Positions 11,571-26,817 of a DNA stretch of 64,000 bases are shown here, piece by piece. The translations under genes were made by a program, and so were the position numbers. The notes beneath the pieces are model-generated. The model made no database searches. It had not been told where the DNA came from and saw only the letters and a list, made by a program, of their open reading frames with translations. Each line of letters begins with the position of its first letter. Position 1 is the first letter of the stretch. Source of the stretch: Pontederia crassipes (lineage: Eukaryota > Streptophyta > Magnoliopsida > Commelinales > Pontederiaceae); NCBI GenBank assembly GCA_030549335.1, contig CM060188.1, positions 2,604,001-2,668,000 on the forward strand, given 5' to 3'.

Positions 11571-12213
11571 TCAGTTGTGGGATGGGGGGTGAGTCCCCGG
11601 TCCAACGTAGTCCACATCAAACCTTGGATCATCCCTTGTTGTTCCATCACGAGGCACGCCCCAAGAAACCCTCCCGAGTGGCGGATCTTGAACAACATCG
11701 CTTGCTGATGACCCCGTCGACGACTGTGTCTTCTCCTGGTCATCGGCATCCTCAATTTTTTCCTCTGAGCTCATCTGCTTTCCATTTGCTGCACCTGCAC
11801 CGCCTTGAATTGCAGGTAACGCTGCCATCGCAGGTACTGAAGTCTCACTGAGACCAGGCACTCCTAAACCCTAAACAAATGATCTAACGCAAAGTTAGAT
11901 TTTATTTTATTTTATTTTTTTACCTTTTATGATCATATCTTAACTACTATCTACAGTGCTGCACAAACTTGTGCTTTAAAACTTTTGAACCATAGGGATT
12001 CAGATATATAAATATAAGATAATCAACGCTCTGCGTCCCTTTTTTTTTTTTACAATTACACAGTAATATAAAGGAAGTTGCAGTACTGACCTTGCTTGAG
12101 ACGTCAAACACTCGTGCCCTGGAAGAATCGGCGTCCACTTTTAGGATGCGAGCATTGCATGCATGGATAGCAGGAGATAGGACCAGGAGGATCAGAAGAA
12201 GAACAGGAGACAT
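11571..12213 (-). CDS. GLV/RGF/CLEL-type root meristem growth factor precursor
   Basis: A 140-residue secreted peptide precursor in two exons: 12091-12213 and 11571-11870 (intron GTCAGT...TTTAG, phase 0). The N-terminus MSPVLLLILLVLSPAIHACN is a clear signal peptide. A hydrophilic, acidic, low-complexity propeptide follows. The last residues before the stop are DYVGPGTHPPSHN, preceded by acidic and basic residues (DDPRFDV). This 13-mer fits the family signature of a tyrosine-sulfation DY, a central Pro, a PP pair with a hydroxylatable Pro, and terminal HN, as in Arabidopsis RGF1. Family members are processed, sulfated, secreted and perceived by RGI/RGFR receptor kinases, controlling root meristem activity and gravitropism. 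Length is normal for the family (about 80-160 residues). No lesions are seen. Confidence 0.85.
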
Positions 12214-12427
12214 CTTGTGAGGGCTTGTTCAGAGGATTTCGGTGTGATATTTGGTGAATATTATGCTCTCTTGGTTTTAAGAGGACGAGAGAGAGACTGA
12301 GAGAAGCACTTAATTAGCTCTTGATTTTGTGAGGGAGGGAGGAGCCTTCGTGTCCCTTAATCAATGATAATAAAATCAAACCAGACCATCTGGTCGGATC
12401 AATTCAGTCACGAATCAGTTGGACCAA

Positions 12428-12500
12428 TGAGAGTTGGGGTAGAGCGGTAAACTGACTCTTCTTATTTAAACAGGTTTGGAGTTCGAGTCTTAATGCCACT
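12428..12500 (+). repeat. Possible tRNA-derived SINE head
   Basis: ggggtagagcggtaaactgac (A-box/D-arm-like, about 12436) and gttcgagtct (B-box-like, 12481-12490) are spaced as in a tRNA gene. The sequence does not fold into a full tRNA because it lacks acceptor-stem pairing and a clean anticodon arm. No target duplication was identified. Confidence 0.4.
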
Positions 12501-14014
12501 GTCAAATACGTGACTCGAAACGATTAACCGATTTTTTAATATATGGACAATGCACATAATCGTTTATGTCACACGGATTGAATAGTCTGACTATCCAAAA
12601 AAAGGTCGCTCGGCTGGTAGATGATTTGGTTCGGTTCAATGTCAAAATCGAAATCGGAAATGCTGTTGGACTGGAACGAACTAAAAACAAAATCGAGAAA
12701 AAACGATGAACCGGCGACCGGTTCAACAACAAAGGAATGAAAAAATTAAACGCGTGCATGCGGAAAAGAAAAGTAAATGCGCCAACAAATCATGCGTATT
12801 TATTCTAGCAGTAAATTGAAGTCATGCGATTAACAATTAAACAAAGCACGCCATTTTTGTAAGAACGAGAAAGTATGCAACAAGCAAACACAATTAATTA
12901 ATGGTATGAAATTCAAAAAGTAAAGATAAATATGGAAATTCCAACGAAGAGAGGGGAAAACAAAATTGGAAAGAAGTAAAAGAAATTTTGGATATAGAAA
13001 ACTAAAAGGGGGAAGAAATGAAAATGGGAAAACTTAAATAGAAGAAGCAAAATAACATGGGACCCATAATAGAAGAATAACAAAAGAGAAAGAAGTAAAA
13101 AAAAACAAAAGAAAATTCTTATAAGAAAATTACAATATTTTATTAAAAGAATTAACAAATGAGAAAGTTGTACAAAGTTACTTGAATTTTGCTAAAAAAA
13201 TGAAATAAAAGTATTTTTCAATTCAATGCTAGTATTTTAGAAGCATTAGTAACTTTAGTGACTGATTATTAATAAAGTAGTAAGAAAATTTTCATTTTTT
13301 AATAAAACATTAGCCATTTCATATTTTAAAAATATTAAAAAAATTATCTGATTCTTATCGATGGAATCGGATCGAATCGATCCAAATCCCATAGATATGC
13401 CAGTCCAATCTGAAAATATTTCCCATAATTACTAAAACTTGTTAATTAATCGAAGATTTTGTTGTTAGGATTTTTGCACAAGAGAAATTATGCATCGCGA
13501 GAAAATTCGAGAAATTAAAACTGACGTAAAATTTTATTAAATAAAAGAAATAGAAGAGAATTACAAGATCGGATTGCATTCTCTTTGGACCTCTAGGAAG
13601 TTTATATAAGCACTTCCTTTAACAGATAATAAGAATTATAAATCGATTGAAATTCTGAATTAATTCTCAAAAATAAGACTTCGAATTACGGATGGGCAAC
13701 GAGACTCTCGTAGGAAAAATCTGCTGAAACACCTGATTATATAAAGAGATACATTGAATTGAGATTCAAGGTATTATCAACATTTGTGTTGGAGCTGTGC
13801 ATGCACGGGGGAAATTTTTTTCTCTAAAAAAAGAACATGTTCGTGTTAAACTAATTAATAGATCCTTTGCCTGCTTTTGACCTAAATTCTTGTCCACCGC
13901 TTGGAACTTGATAAAAATCATGAGCTTAATTAGGAGAGTCAACCAAAGGAGGGGAAATCAATCAACTGTAAAAGCCAAAGCTACACGTATATATTTTGTT
14001 TGGGCCGAAACGAA

Positions 14015-14019
<5 letters not shown>
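12501..14019. other. AT-rich intergenic region
   Basis: Dominated by A-rich (plus strand) low-complexity sequence at 12890-13340. The open frames there are compositional artefacts. The 13440-13760 part may be old LTR sequence, but no ends could be defined. Confidence 0.4.

Positions 14020-14085
<66 letters not shown>
14020..14085. repeat. (TA)n microsatellite
   Basis: About 33 uninterrupted TA units followed by an imperfect ataatata end. Confidence 0.95.
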
Positions 14086-14090
<5 letters not shown>

Positions 14091-14579
14091 CATGATTATC
14101 CGGGTGACAAATTAATTGAACCATCTGACCGATCTGTTTAACTATTTGTCTTGTACGAGTACGTCCACCAGCTGATTCATAGTGGGCTAGTTGCCATACG
14201 AAGGATCTTTTGAGTCATGAAGAGATATAATAGACAATTTCATGATGTGATAGTGTTTAACTTAGAGAATAAATTTAGTAATTCACGGTGTTTATTTATT
14301 ATTATTATCATCATACAGCATTACATTTTGGAAACTACGACGCCAAGGACGGGAGTTGGCCTTTAGGGGGACCGTTACAGTACCGAGACAGAGAGGTGGA
14401 AAAAGTGGAGAGACAAAGAAAGTGTGCGCGTGTGGGTTGATAATCTCTTAAATCTGATCTCACTTGTGACTCTTGAATCTCTGTGTTCGTCAAACGCTTT
14501 CGTCCCATACGAGGGTCATTGCTCGAACAATGAGCGAGATGGGTTTAGGGGAGATATCCTATGGAAGGTTTGAGGGTGG

Positions 14580-16165
14580 AGCCTTCAAATTTAAACGATT
14601 TTAAGATTTTTATTTTTATTTTATATTAAAATTCTTTATATAAACTTCATAATAGCTGTGTTATTTTATATTCTTCTAATAATCAATATTTCATAATTAA
14701 AAGAGCCATCGACGTCTGAGGACGTAGCTCAATTTATGATGAACTTCATAAATTTCGTGTATTCTTCTGTGCTTGTGCGATCTTTCTCTTTCCGTAACAA
14801 ACTAGTATCAGAGCAGTTCGTTAATGATTATCGATCAAGCAAAAATGGTGTCACACAACATAAAGATGGAGAAGTTTATCGACAGAAATAATTTCGAATT
14901 GTGGTAGATTAAGATGCGGACACTCCTGAAGCAATAAGGAGTTTGGATGTCGCTCGCTAACGTGTCGATAAACAAATCAAGGAAGGAAAATTCAAAGGAT
15001 AAATAAAAGGAGATCGACCTCGCTAATTTGGCGACATCAAAGGAGAAGACGTATTCGATGATTCTATTGTGTCTAGCTAATGAAATGATAATCGAGGTCA
15101 CAATGAAGAAATGACGGTTGGTTTGTAGTTGACTCTCAAGAGTTTGTATATTAACGAAATCTCTCACAACAAGTTATTATTGAAGCAATTCACTCTATGT
15201 ATGCAAGAAGATATCCTTCTGAAAAAACATCTTGATTAGTTAAATTATTTGTTGATGAAACTGAAAAATATTGATGTAAAAATTGATGATGAAGATGTTG
15301 CCTTATTTTTGTTAGTTTCGCTTTCTCCATCATATGATAATTTTGTTCAATGTATGATTATAGGGGAGAAAAGTATAACTCTGAAAGAAGTAAAATCGAG
15401 TTTTCATACTTGTAGACTTCGGCATGGGGCATTTGAAACTTTTAGACTCAGGCCATAGGATTGGTATCGACCGCGGAGAAATGATAGATCTCGAATTTAA
15501 AGAAATTCAAGTCAAAGAAGAAGAAGATTACTACTAAAGATATATATAATTATTAAAAAGAATCGAAACATTGGAAAAAAAGATTGTCTGAAGAAGAAGA
15601 AAGCCCTCATTGTTACGTTGGCACGTTAAATTAAAATTTTCAAAAATGATTTGATTCTTACTGTTACTGGCCAAGGATGTGTAGAAGATGATTGGATTCT
15701 TGATTTGTTCCTACCATATGACTTCGAATAAAAAATTATTCTCATCTTATCATAAGATTGGCGATAGAAATATCATCATGAGTAACAATGTGTCATGTCA
15801 GATAATTAAGATTGGTTTGGTGCAAATCAAGAATCATGACAATCTCGTGAGAACGTTGACAGATGTCCATCATAATCTCACAATTAAATAAGAATCTAAT
15901 ATCACTTAGACTCTAAGAGCACCCTCACAATCAGATCAATGTTGATAGAGGCATCTTCATGATCATGAAGAGTGTTGTTACAGTTCTGAAGGAAGTCAAA
16001 CATAAGTCCTTGTACATATATTAGGCAAGATAATTTCTAGTATTGTTTGTTGTGACTAATTCATTAGAGTTAGAAAAGTTTAGATTGTGGCACATGCGAT
16101 TTGGATATATGAATTGGAACGAGACGAATATTTTCAAGAAGCGAGATTTTTTGAAACTAAAAAGG
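14580..16165 (+). mobile_element. Degenerate Ty1/copia retrotransposon (5' part)
   Basis: Parts in order: a 5' LTR ending near 14799 (ctttccgtaaca); a primer-binding-like tagtatcagagc at 14803-14814, related to the usual copia initiator-tRNA-Met site; gag homology from 14845 (KMEKFIDRNNFELW) to about 15455 (LLVSLSPSYDNFVQCM); protease region at 15690-15890 (SYHMTSNKKLFSSYHKIG, VRTLTDVHH); and a GAG-pre-integrase segment at 16043-16150 (EKFRLWHMRFGYMNWNETN). Stops and frameshifts are frequent, and the D-S/T-G protease triad is not readable. Integrase core, reverse transcriptase and 3' LTR are absent; the copy is cut off by TA and GA microsatellites at 16165-16197. Confidence 0.8.
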
Positions 16166-16197
16166 CATATATATATATATATAGAGAGAGAGAGAGG
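16165..16197. repeat. (TA)n-(GA)n microsatellite ending the copia relic
   Basis: gcatatatatatatatatata followed by gagagagagagag, right at the point where copia homology stops. Confidence 0.85.
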
Positions 16198-16410
16198 GGT
16201 CTCGTTCGCTTCTCCTGTTCGAAACTTTTGTTAGTTAGGTCTATCAATTGAAAATTGAAATTTATTGGACAATTAAATTGATATTATTTGGTGCCATTAA
16301 ATTTTTTATATTGATATTAAGAATGCTACTGTATTAGGGACTAGCTATTATTTACCTTTAGTTGAGGATTAGCTAAACATGGGTGTCATATTAAATGTCT
16401 TTTTTTCTCG

Positions 16411-16413
<3 letters not shown>

Positions 16414-16447
<34 letters not shown>
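16414..16447. repeat. (TA)n microsatellite
   Basis: About 17 TA units, shortly before the truncated LINE insertion. Confidence 0.9.
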
Positions 16448-16450
<3 letters not shown>

Positions 16451-16469
16451 AATATTTTTTTAGCTCATG

Positions 16470-16588
16470 GAATGCAATATTAGGCTTGGTTACTAATAGA
16501 GCGGAATGGCGTCGTATGATCCATGTAGCCGACCCCACCTAGTGGGATAAGGCTTTGTTGTTGTTGTTGTTGTTGAATGCAATATTAG
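16470..16588 (+). mobile_element. 5'-truncated RTE-clade LINE, 91 bp tail
   Basis: The body 16484-16574 is flanked by perfect 14 bp target duplications (gaatgcaatattag at 16470-16483 and 16575-16588). It translates in one frame as LVTNRAEWRRMIHVADPT and a stop at 16540-16542, which is the typical C-terminus of plant RTE-type LINE proteins. Then comes gtgggataaggc and a (TTG)n tail. 5' truncation and a microsatellite tail are classic for RTE insertions. The tail matches the 3' ends of the SINE-like copies at 5.1 and 32.7 kb. Confidence 0.85.
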
Positions 16589-17010
16589 AATTTAAAGCTG
16601 ATAAACTAAAGTAAAATTGAGAAGTCTAAAATCCCTATTTCCACCACAAAGAAAAATGTTCCCGATTGATATAAAAAGTCCAAAAAGAATTCTAGAAATA
16701 ATAAAAAAAAATCTGTAGTCCACTCAAACCAACGTAATTTTAGTAGTTTCTTAGGGAGCATAATGAAGTAGCTTTTTTCGATTCTCTCGTATAATTAAAG
16801 GACTAGTAATTCACAAAGATCATGGCAGGAGGAGGTGCATTAAGATTTATGCACATTCATCTTATTATTAGTGTGGTGAGGACTGTACAAATTTGATGCT
16901 GAAGCCATAAATACATAAGGCTCCAACATGAAATCAGACAATAAAAGGTAAAAACAGAGAAATAAAAAGATGAAGCAAATTGGTGAAGCAGGAAGTAGAA
17001 AGGTGGAAAG

Positions 17011-18562
17011 TTATTGCATGTTTTGATGTCCAAAGGTGTTCTCTCCACTGTAGACGAAGTAAAGGAATCCATCTTCATCCTTCTTCTCCTCGTATAATTT
17101 GGACATCAGAGCTCCTGCAACAAGGCAACAACAACACTAGGTTAATACTTCAAATAGTATTCATCTGCGATCTGCGCATGTGTATATATGTATGTATGTA
17201 TAATCGAGATGCGTACCGGTGGACGGAAGGATGTCGTCGACAAACATAAATATGGCCTTCTCTGCACTCAAATTGATTCTCTTGCGAATAACATAGACGA
17301 ACTGCCCAACTGTCAAGTCTGCTGGCACCAGAAACCTGCATTTGTGTTTGTTTCAGAAGAAGAATGTAATTGAGGAATATGTTACAGTGAAAAGAAAAAA
17401 TGCACGAACATAGTGCAGTTCATGTCTCGAGGTTTAATTTTCTTATCCAGAAACACTTATTTTAAGATAAGGGGGAAGCAATGATGGATGCATGTTATTC
17501 TGAACATCAAACAACAGAAGAAGGAATTCGATTTTGGTAATGAGAACTTACTTTTTCTTGTCAATGTTTGGGACACTACTGCTGTCTGCTTTCTCCACAA
17601 TAATCTGAATATGTAGAAAAACAATAGCATCAGCAAAGGTTTTGCATTATGTTTACAGGCCTTCTCATATGTCATTTCATGAAAAAATCATCATAACAAT
17701 AAAACAAAGACAACATGGAAGCTATCATGGTGAACTAATTTCTGTGATCCAGTCTTGCAATAAAGCAAGGCTACTTTTTTATCTTTTTCGAGACATTTCT
17801 TGCTCTAACACTTTATCAAGGTTTAATTCCACCAAATGTTCTGTCTTCATTCATAATATTTGAAATACCTCGAGAGTGAAATGAAAATAGAGTTGTTCTT
17901 GCCAATAGAATAACGAAATATCAATTTTCTGAGGGCAAGCATCAAACATGATAATCAAAATTAACCTCTGAAACTAGCAAGAGGAATTTGATAGCAGAAT
18001 ACATTCTTGAGCGATGAATCAATGATGCATCAAAATGATTTGAACTCGCATTGTTTTATCGTCAGCAATCCATTGGACTAATTTGGCATCATCACCTAAT
18101 GAACCACTATCAAAATTTTCTGGTTGTATAGTTCAAATATCCATCAATACAAGGTAAACAGATGCCAAAAAAAAAAGGTCTAAAACCCTTTAAAAAAATC
18201 TAAAAGTCTGTCAGAATCCCTACAATTCTTGTACCCAACAAATCATCCATTATATATGAACGTCAAGTATTAAGAGTAGTTAGAAAAATGTGATACAAAT
18301 TGCAAAGCATATGCATCATAAGGGAGGGGAAGAGGAAATCAATCTACCGGAAGCCTGTCAGGGTACTTCACCCTAATCTTAGCAGACTCGTTCTTTCTCT
18401 TCTCTGCCAGAGGAGAGCAAAACAAAAGCAAACCAAATTAGTCCCGAAACACACGCCAAATCATCCGAAACAACAGGAACAACAAGAGAATCATAGAAGT
18501 TTCTCCAACTCACGAAGATCGTGTTGCTGCTTGAATCCGTTCTTGACACCGCCCTTCGCCAT
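17011..18562 (-). CDS. ATG8: Autophagy-related protein 8 (ATG8)
   Basis: Ubiquitin-like protein that is conjugated to phosphatidylethanolamine and drives autophagosome growth and cargo-receptor (AIM) docking. Five exons: 18514-18562, 18348-18403, 17552-17604, 17217-17335, 17011-17114. All introns are GT-AG and the phases agree, giving 126 residues. Start is [16 protein letters not shown]; conserved blocks are [46 protein letters not shown] and [14 protein letters not shown]. The lipidated Gly is followed by HQNMQ, so ATG4 must trim five residues before conjugation. Size is near the usual 117-125. The N-terminus is a little longer than canonical (KGGVKNG before FKQQHDL). No lesion is seen, so it is probably functional. 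The first 200 bp upstream are purine/pyrimidine-rich with no clear TATA. Confidence 0.93.
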
Positions 18563-19254
18563 CTCTCCTCCTGCAACCAACAACAACAATAACCAACACA
18601 GACAAAGGAAAACATCAAGATAAAGCTCTGAGGTTGCGGATCAAACTCTCGTCGCACCAGCACGAAAGAGAAAGACTGAGCGAGAAGCAGAAGAAAAGAA
18701 AAGAGAGGCCCGCAAGGAAGCCCTTTGCCTGGAGTCAAGAAAAGAGGTTTCTTTGTGAGGAAGCCATGGAATTAGCTTCTTGTAGGCCAACGAAGACGAG
18801 ACGATACGGAGGAGGAGTGTTCTGCTCTGTTTTGGTTTCTCTCCTCTCCTTCCCCTGTTTTTTTTTTTTTTTTATTTTATTAATTAAAGAAAAAGAAAAA
18901 GCAAACTTCATGTGTTCAAATACTATAAGCCCCATTTGTAGCAAAATTATGTGCAACAAGAATAAGATACGTGGGGAGGACTCACTTCGTATGTTTTACA
19001 ATAATTATTATCCAGAGCCAATGTGATGCTGACACGTTGTTTTATTTATTATTTATTAATTGAATCATTTCGAGTATGATTTTTATTAATCTTTCATTAT
19101 GCAATTACGCCTAAATTATTTTATTTTAAATTTCTCTCTTTGTAGATATTTATTTTAGATGAAACAAAAATATTATATCAATGTATTTAATAATAATAAT
19201 ATAATAATAATAATAATGGATTTCTTGTTATTATTATTATTAAATATTACCTAA

Positions 19255-19255
<1 letters not shown>

Positions 19256-19339
<84 letters not shown>
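19256..19339. repeat. (ATT)n microsatellite
   Basis: About 28 ATT units; shorter TAA/ATT runs lie just upstream at 19187-19242. Confidence 0.95.
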
Positions 19340-19340
<1 letters not shown>

Positions 19341-19578
19341 ACGTCATGGCGTGAGGTGGCCATCTTATCCGAAGGAACCCATTGAAAAAGGAATTAAAAA
19401 AAATGGATTTGTTGGTTATGTTTTGGGGAGACCCGCCGAGAGAGGACGTCATCGCTTACACGAAACATCCCTCCTAAGCAAATTAAGTTATTAAATATTT
19501 TCTTATACATAATTAAGGTAACATGATTAACTTTTTCCCATTTTAAAATTTTGGATGACGCAGCATTTTTCCTCTTTC

Positions 19579-19611
<33 letters not shown>

Positions 19612-19756
19612 AAAATGATCGATCCCGATTGATTGTATCATGTCACGGCTTTAAATTCTTTAACCGGAGATTATCTCAGCCATTCAATTCTTAATTGTCA
19701 GGCACGATTAAAAAAATGAACAGTCAGAGTAATCGGAATAAAACTTAATCTACAGT

Positions 19757-22950
<3,194 letters not shown>

Positions 22951-22984
22951 GGCGACAAAATCGTCGACCTCGTTATTCGGACAG

Positions 22985-23250
22985 TGATAGTTTGAGAACT
23001 CGGGAAAGCTCCGTCGAGAGCTTTGCTCTCGAAATTTAAATCATTTTAAAATTTATGTTTCTTATTTTGTATTAAAATTTTCTATACAATTTAAATTATT
23101 TTAAATTATTTTTGTATCATTGTAATCATCAATATCTTATTATAAAATGAGTCACTACTGTATGACTGATGTAGCTAAATTTAAAATAAATTTTATAAAT
23201 CTTTTATGTCTCTTTCTATTTTCTTAATAAATATCATGAGTGAAAAATAA
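22985..23250 (+). mobile_element. Isolated copia LTR relic related to the 14.6 kb element
   Basis: The phrases ctcgaaatttaaatcatttt, tattaaaattttctatacaa and a final gatgtagctaaattt...tttatgtctctttctattttc align in order with the LTR at 14580-14800. A degenerate atatcatgag follows where the primer-binding site would be. No internal genes and no second LTR were seen. Confidence 0.55.
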
Positions 23251-24193
23251 TAAAGTAGCACATTTATTATGCATCCATTCATTTCTTACATGATTAAAAC
23301 GAGGAATTCGAAAATATCATTGTTAGAAGAATAAAAAACGGTCAACTCAACTTTCCTTTAGTAAATATGTGCCAAAACAAAACAAAAAAAATACTATATT
23401 TATATATTATAACGATTGAAATGTCAATCTATATACTATATTATGAAAAGACATGACGTTTCATTGATGCGTTAATTATTTGGATGTAATTGAGATTTTA
23501 TTTTTTGCAAAGTTAGTGATAACCTTCCAAAATTACGAGTCACCAATAAACTATTTCTTTTGATTTATATATGATGTACAAATCGTATATTTTAATTCAT
23601 TCTCTAAAAATTTTAAAAAAAACTTTTTTTAGTCAATGTATATTAATTATATATATATATATATATTAAGAATTATTTTCATAAATCTCCCTTAAATTAT
23701 CATATTTTTTCGCATTTAACTTCAATCTTCGAACTTATTTTTTTAATCCCTAAATTGTCACAAATTTTCATTTTAGTCATTCCATCTACTTCTGTTATTT
23801 TTTTCATTACTTTTAATTTTTCTCATTTATGAAAAAATTAAATTACCCCTCCATTCGTAACACATCAAATAATAAATATAAAAAAATTAGAGGGAGGGTA
23901 ATTTAGTCTTTCCATAAACGTTAAATTTTTTTGTATCACTTTAATCCTTTCAGCAACTTTTTTTATTTTTTTATATTTGTTATTTCATGTTTTCTAGAAG
24001 GAAGGGTAATTTAGTCTTTTTATAAATGAAAAAATAAAATTAACGAAAATATAATAGAAGTAAATGAAAGGACTAAAGTAAAAAAAATCGTAATAGTTTA
24101 GACATTAAAAAAATAAATTCATAGTTTGAAGTTAAATGCAAAAAATCACGATAATTTATAAGAGATTTACGAAAATAACCCATAAATTAATGC

Positions 24194-25725
24194 ACATCTA
24201 GTGGGTAAATTACACCAAATGCCCTCCAATTTTAAGGTTTGCTCAGCGATACCCTCCAACTTCACTTTGTAACACAAATGCCCTTCATCTTTTAACGCGT
24301 TTCACCCGATGGCCTCTTTACTTGGGATAGCCGATTTTTCGATCTTTCGTCGACGTGGTGTCCACGTGGCCATCTCCTCTCTCCTCCACGTAAATAGTCG
24401 TTCGACGTGGCATGTTCGGACGTGGCACATAAAATTGCTCGCATGCCCTCCAACTTTAAGATTTGCTCAGCGATACCCTTCAACTTCACTTTGTAACACA
24501 AATGTCCTTCATCTTTTAATACATTTCACTTGATGCCCTTTTTACATGGGACAATCGATTTTCCTATTTTTTATCGACGTGGCGTCCACGTGATCATCTC
24601 ATTTCTCCTCCATATGAATAGCCGTCTGACGTAGCATGCTCCGACGTGGGTACCACATATTAAACCATCTTACTTACCGTAAGTTGACCCACTCACTGTT
24701 AAATTATTTTTTTATTTCCATTTTTGATGTCGTTCGCATGACACCTCCTTCACCGTTCGCACTCCTTCGCCGTTCGTCTCCTTCATCGTTCACTTTTTGC
24801 GTTCGTCGGCGCTGTCTTTGTCCAAATTGGTGTAATTTTATGTACATTTGGTGAGCAAACTTTAAAGTTAAAGTACATTTCCCCCGATGCCCTCTTTATC
24901 TAAGACAACCGATTTTTTGATTTTTCGTCGATGTGACGTCCACGTGGTCATCTCCTCTCTCCTCCACACAAATAGTCATCTGATGTGACACATAAAATTA
25001 CACCAAGTGTCTTCCAACTTTAAAGTTTGCTCATCAAATGCACATAAAATTACATCAATTTGGCCAAAGATGACGCCGACGAATGCGGAAAGTGAACGAC
25101 GAAGAAGAGCGAACGACGGAAAAGAGCGAACGACGAAAAAGAGCGAACAACGAAGGAGTGCGAATGGCGAAAGAGGTTTCATGCGAATGACAACAAAGAG
25201 GGAAATAAGGAAATAATTTAACAGTGAGTGGGTCAACTTACGGTAAGTAAGATAGTTTAATATGTGGTGCCACGTCAGAACATGCTACGTCGGATGACTA
25301 TTTGTATGGAGGAGAGATGAGATGACCACATGGATGCTACGTCGTTAAAAAATCAAAAACTAACTGTCCCAGCTAAAGAGGGCATCAGTTGAAATGTATT
25401 AAAAGATGAAGAGCATTTGTGTTACAAAGTGAAGTTGGAGGGTATCGCTGAGCAAATCTTAAAGTTGGAGGGCATGCGTGCAATTTTATGTGCCACGTCG
25501 GAACATGCCACGTCGAACGACTATTCACGTGGAGGAAAGAGGAGATGGCCACGTGGACTCCACGTCGACGAAAGACCGAAAAACTGACTATCCCAGGTAA
25601 AGAGGGTATTGGGTGAAACACGTTAAAAGATGAAGGGCATTTGTGTTACAAAGTGAAGTTGGAGAGTATCGCTGAGCAAACCTTAAAGTTGAAGGGCATT
25701 TGATGTAATTTATCCCACATCTAGT
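24194..25725. mobile_element. Non-autonomous MULE with near-full-length inverted arms
   Basis: Body 24203-25716 (1,514 bp), flanked by a perfect 9 bp direct repeat acatctagt (24194-24202 and 25717-25725), the Mutator-like hallmark. Ends are gggtaaattacaccaaatgccc and the inverse of gggataaattacatcaaatgccc. The inverted similarity continues through most of both arms to a centre near 24960. Each arm also holds direct repeats: gctcagcgat recurs at 24241 and 24464, period about 223. No transposase is present. A transcript would fold into a long imperfect hairpin. Confidence 0.9.
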
Positions 25726-26817
25726 ACATTTTGCTACGAAAGAATAAGATTGCCGATAGATAGCATTTTATATTTTGAAGAGATGTTGAGCGTAAAGATT
25801 GAAATGAGGTCAATGTCTTTTTAGAAGAAAAAAATACTCTCAAAGTATATTAATCTTACATATAATTAAATTATAAATATACAATTATGATGGGCTATTA
25901 AATTATACATATATGAAATATGTATATTTGAATAATTTCCATAAAAAATTACAATCGTAACAAAATTTGACGATTAAATATATGTTTGGCAAAGTGACTT
26001 ATGAAAAAATATATTAAATTAATTATTTAAATTAAAATATATTACACTTTATTTAAAGTAATTATTACTATAATTATATTTTTAATTAAATATTTAAATT
26101 ATTATATTAATAACATGTGATATTATAGAATCATATAAAATCGTAAAATTATGTGATCAAAATTAATATACGCATAAAATTTTCAAAATAAGATGAACGT
26201 ATGAATGGAGATATCGATAACTTTGATAACAATGTAACTAACTAAAAAGTTGGTTGGGAGAAGTTTAAACAAAACAAAAATTTAGAAGAGGTCTTCCGTA
26301 GCGGTGTAACAAACAAAATTGAAAAATAAAAAAATCTAAAAAACCGACTCAATATAAAATTTTTAAGTTTTTTTAAATTTTAAAAATTATATTGCTTTTA
26401 AAATTTAAAAAACAAAACCACCCAAAGAGTTGAAGATTATATAATTAAAAATTTATAAAATATATATTAATATTATATTATATATATTTATAATACAGAT
26501 GACATTACTCAATAGACATATTATTTATCTCATTATATGTATAGAAAATTAATATAAATCATAAAGAGCACTATTACAATATATAACACCAAATAAAATA
26601 TCTCGTTATATCATTAATAATTTAATCTTCTTTTATAAATATAAAATATAGGGGAAAAATCATCCAAAAAATTGATATAAATTTTAAAAATCTAATCAAA
26701 ATATAGAGGTCGATTTTTTTAACGCAAAAATTCACTATTTCATCCCTACCTAAGGATCGTTTGATTATGGGATAAAATTGAAGAGAATAAAATAGTGTAA
26801 TATCGTATTCTAGAAAA
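25726..26817. other. AT-rich intergenic region
   Basis: Very AT-rich with short ORFs only; no structured repeat or gene recognised. Confidence 0.5.

Noticed and set aside
12428..12500. A genuine tRNA gene
   Set aside because: Box-like motifs are present, but acceptor stem and anticodon arm do not pair.
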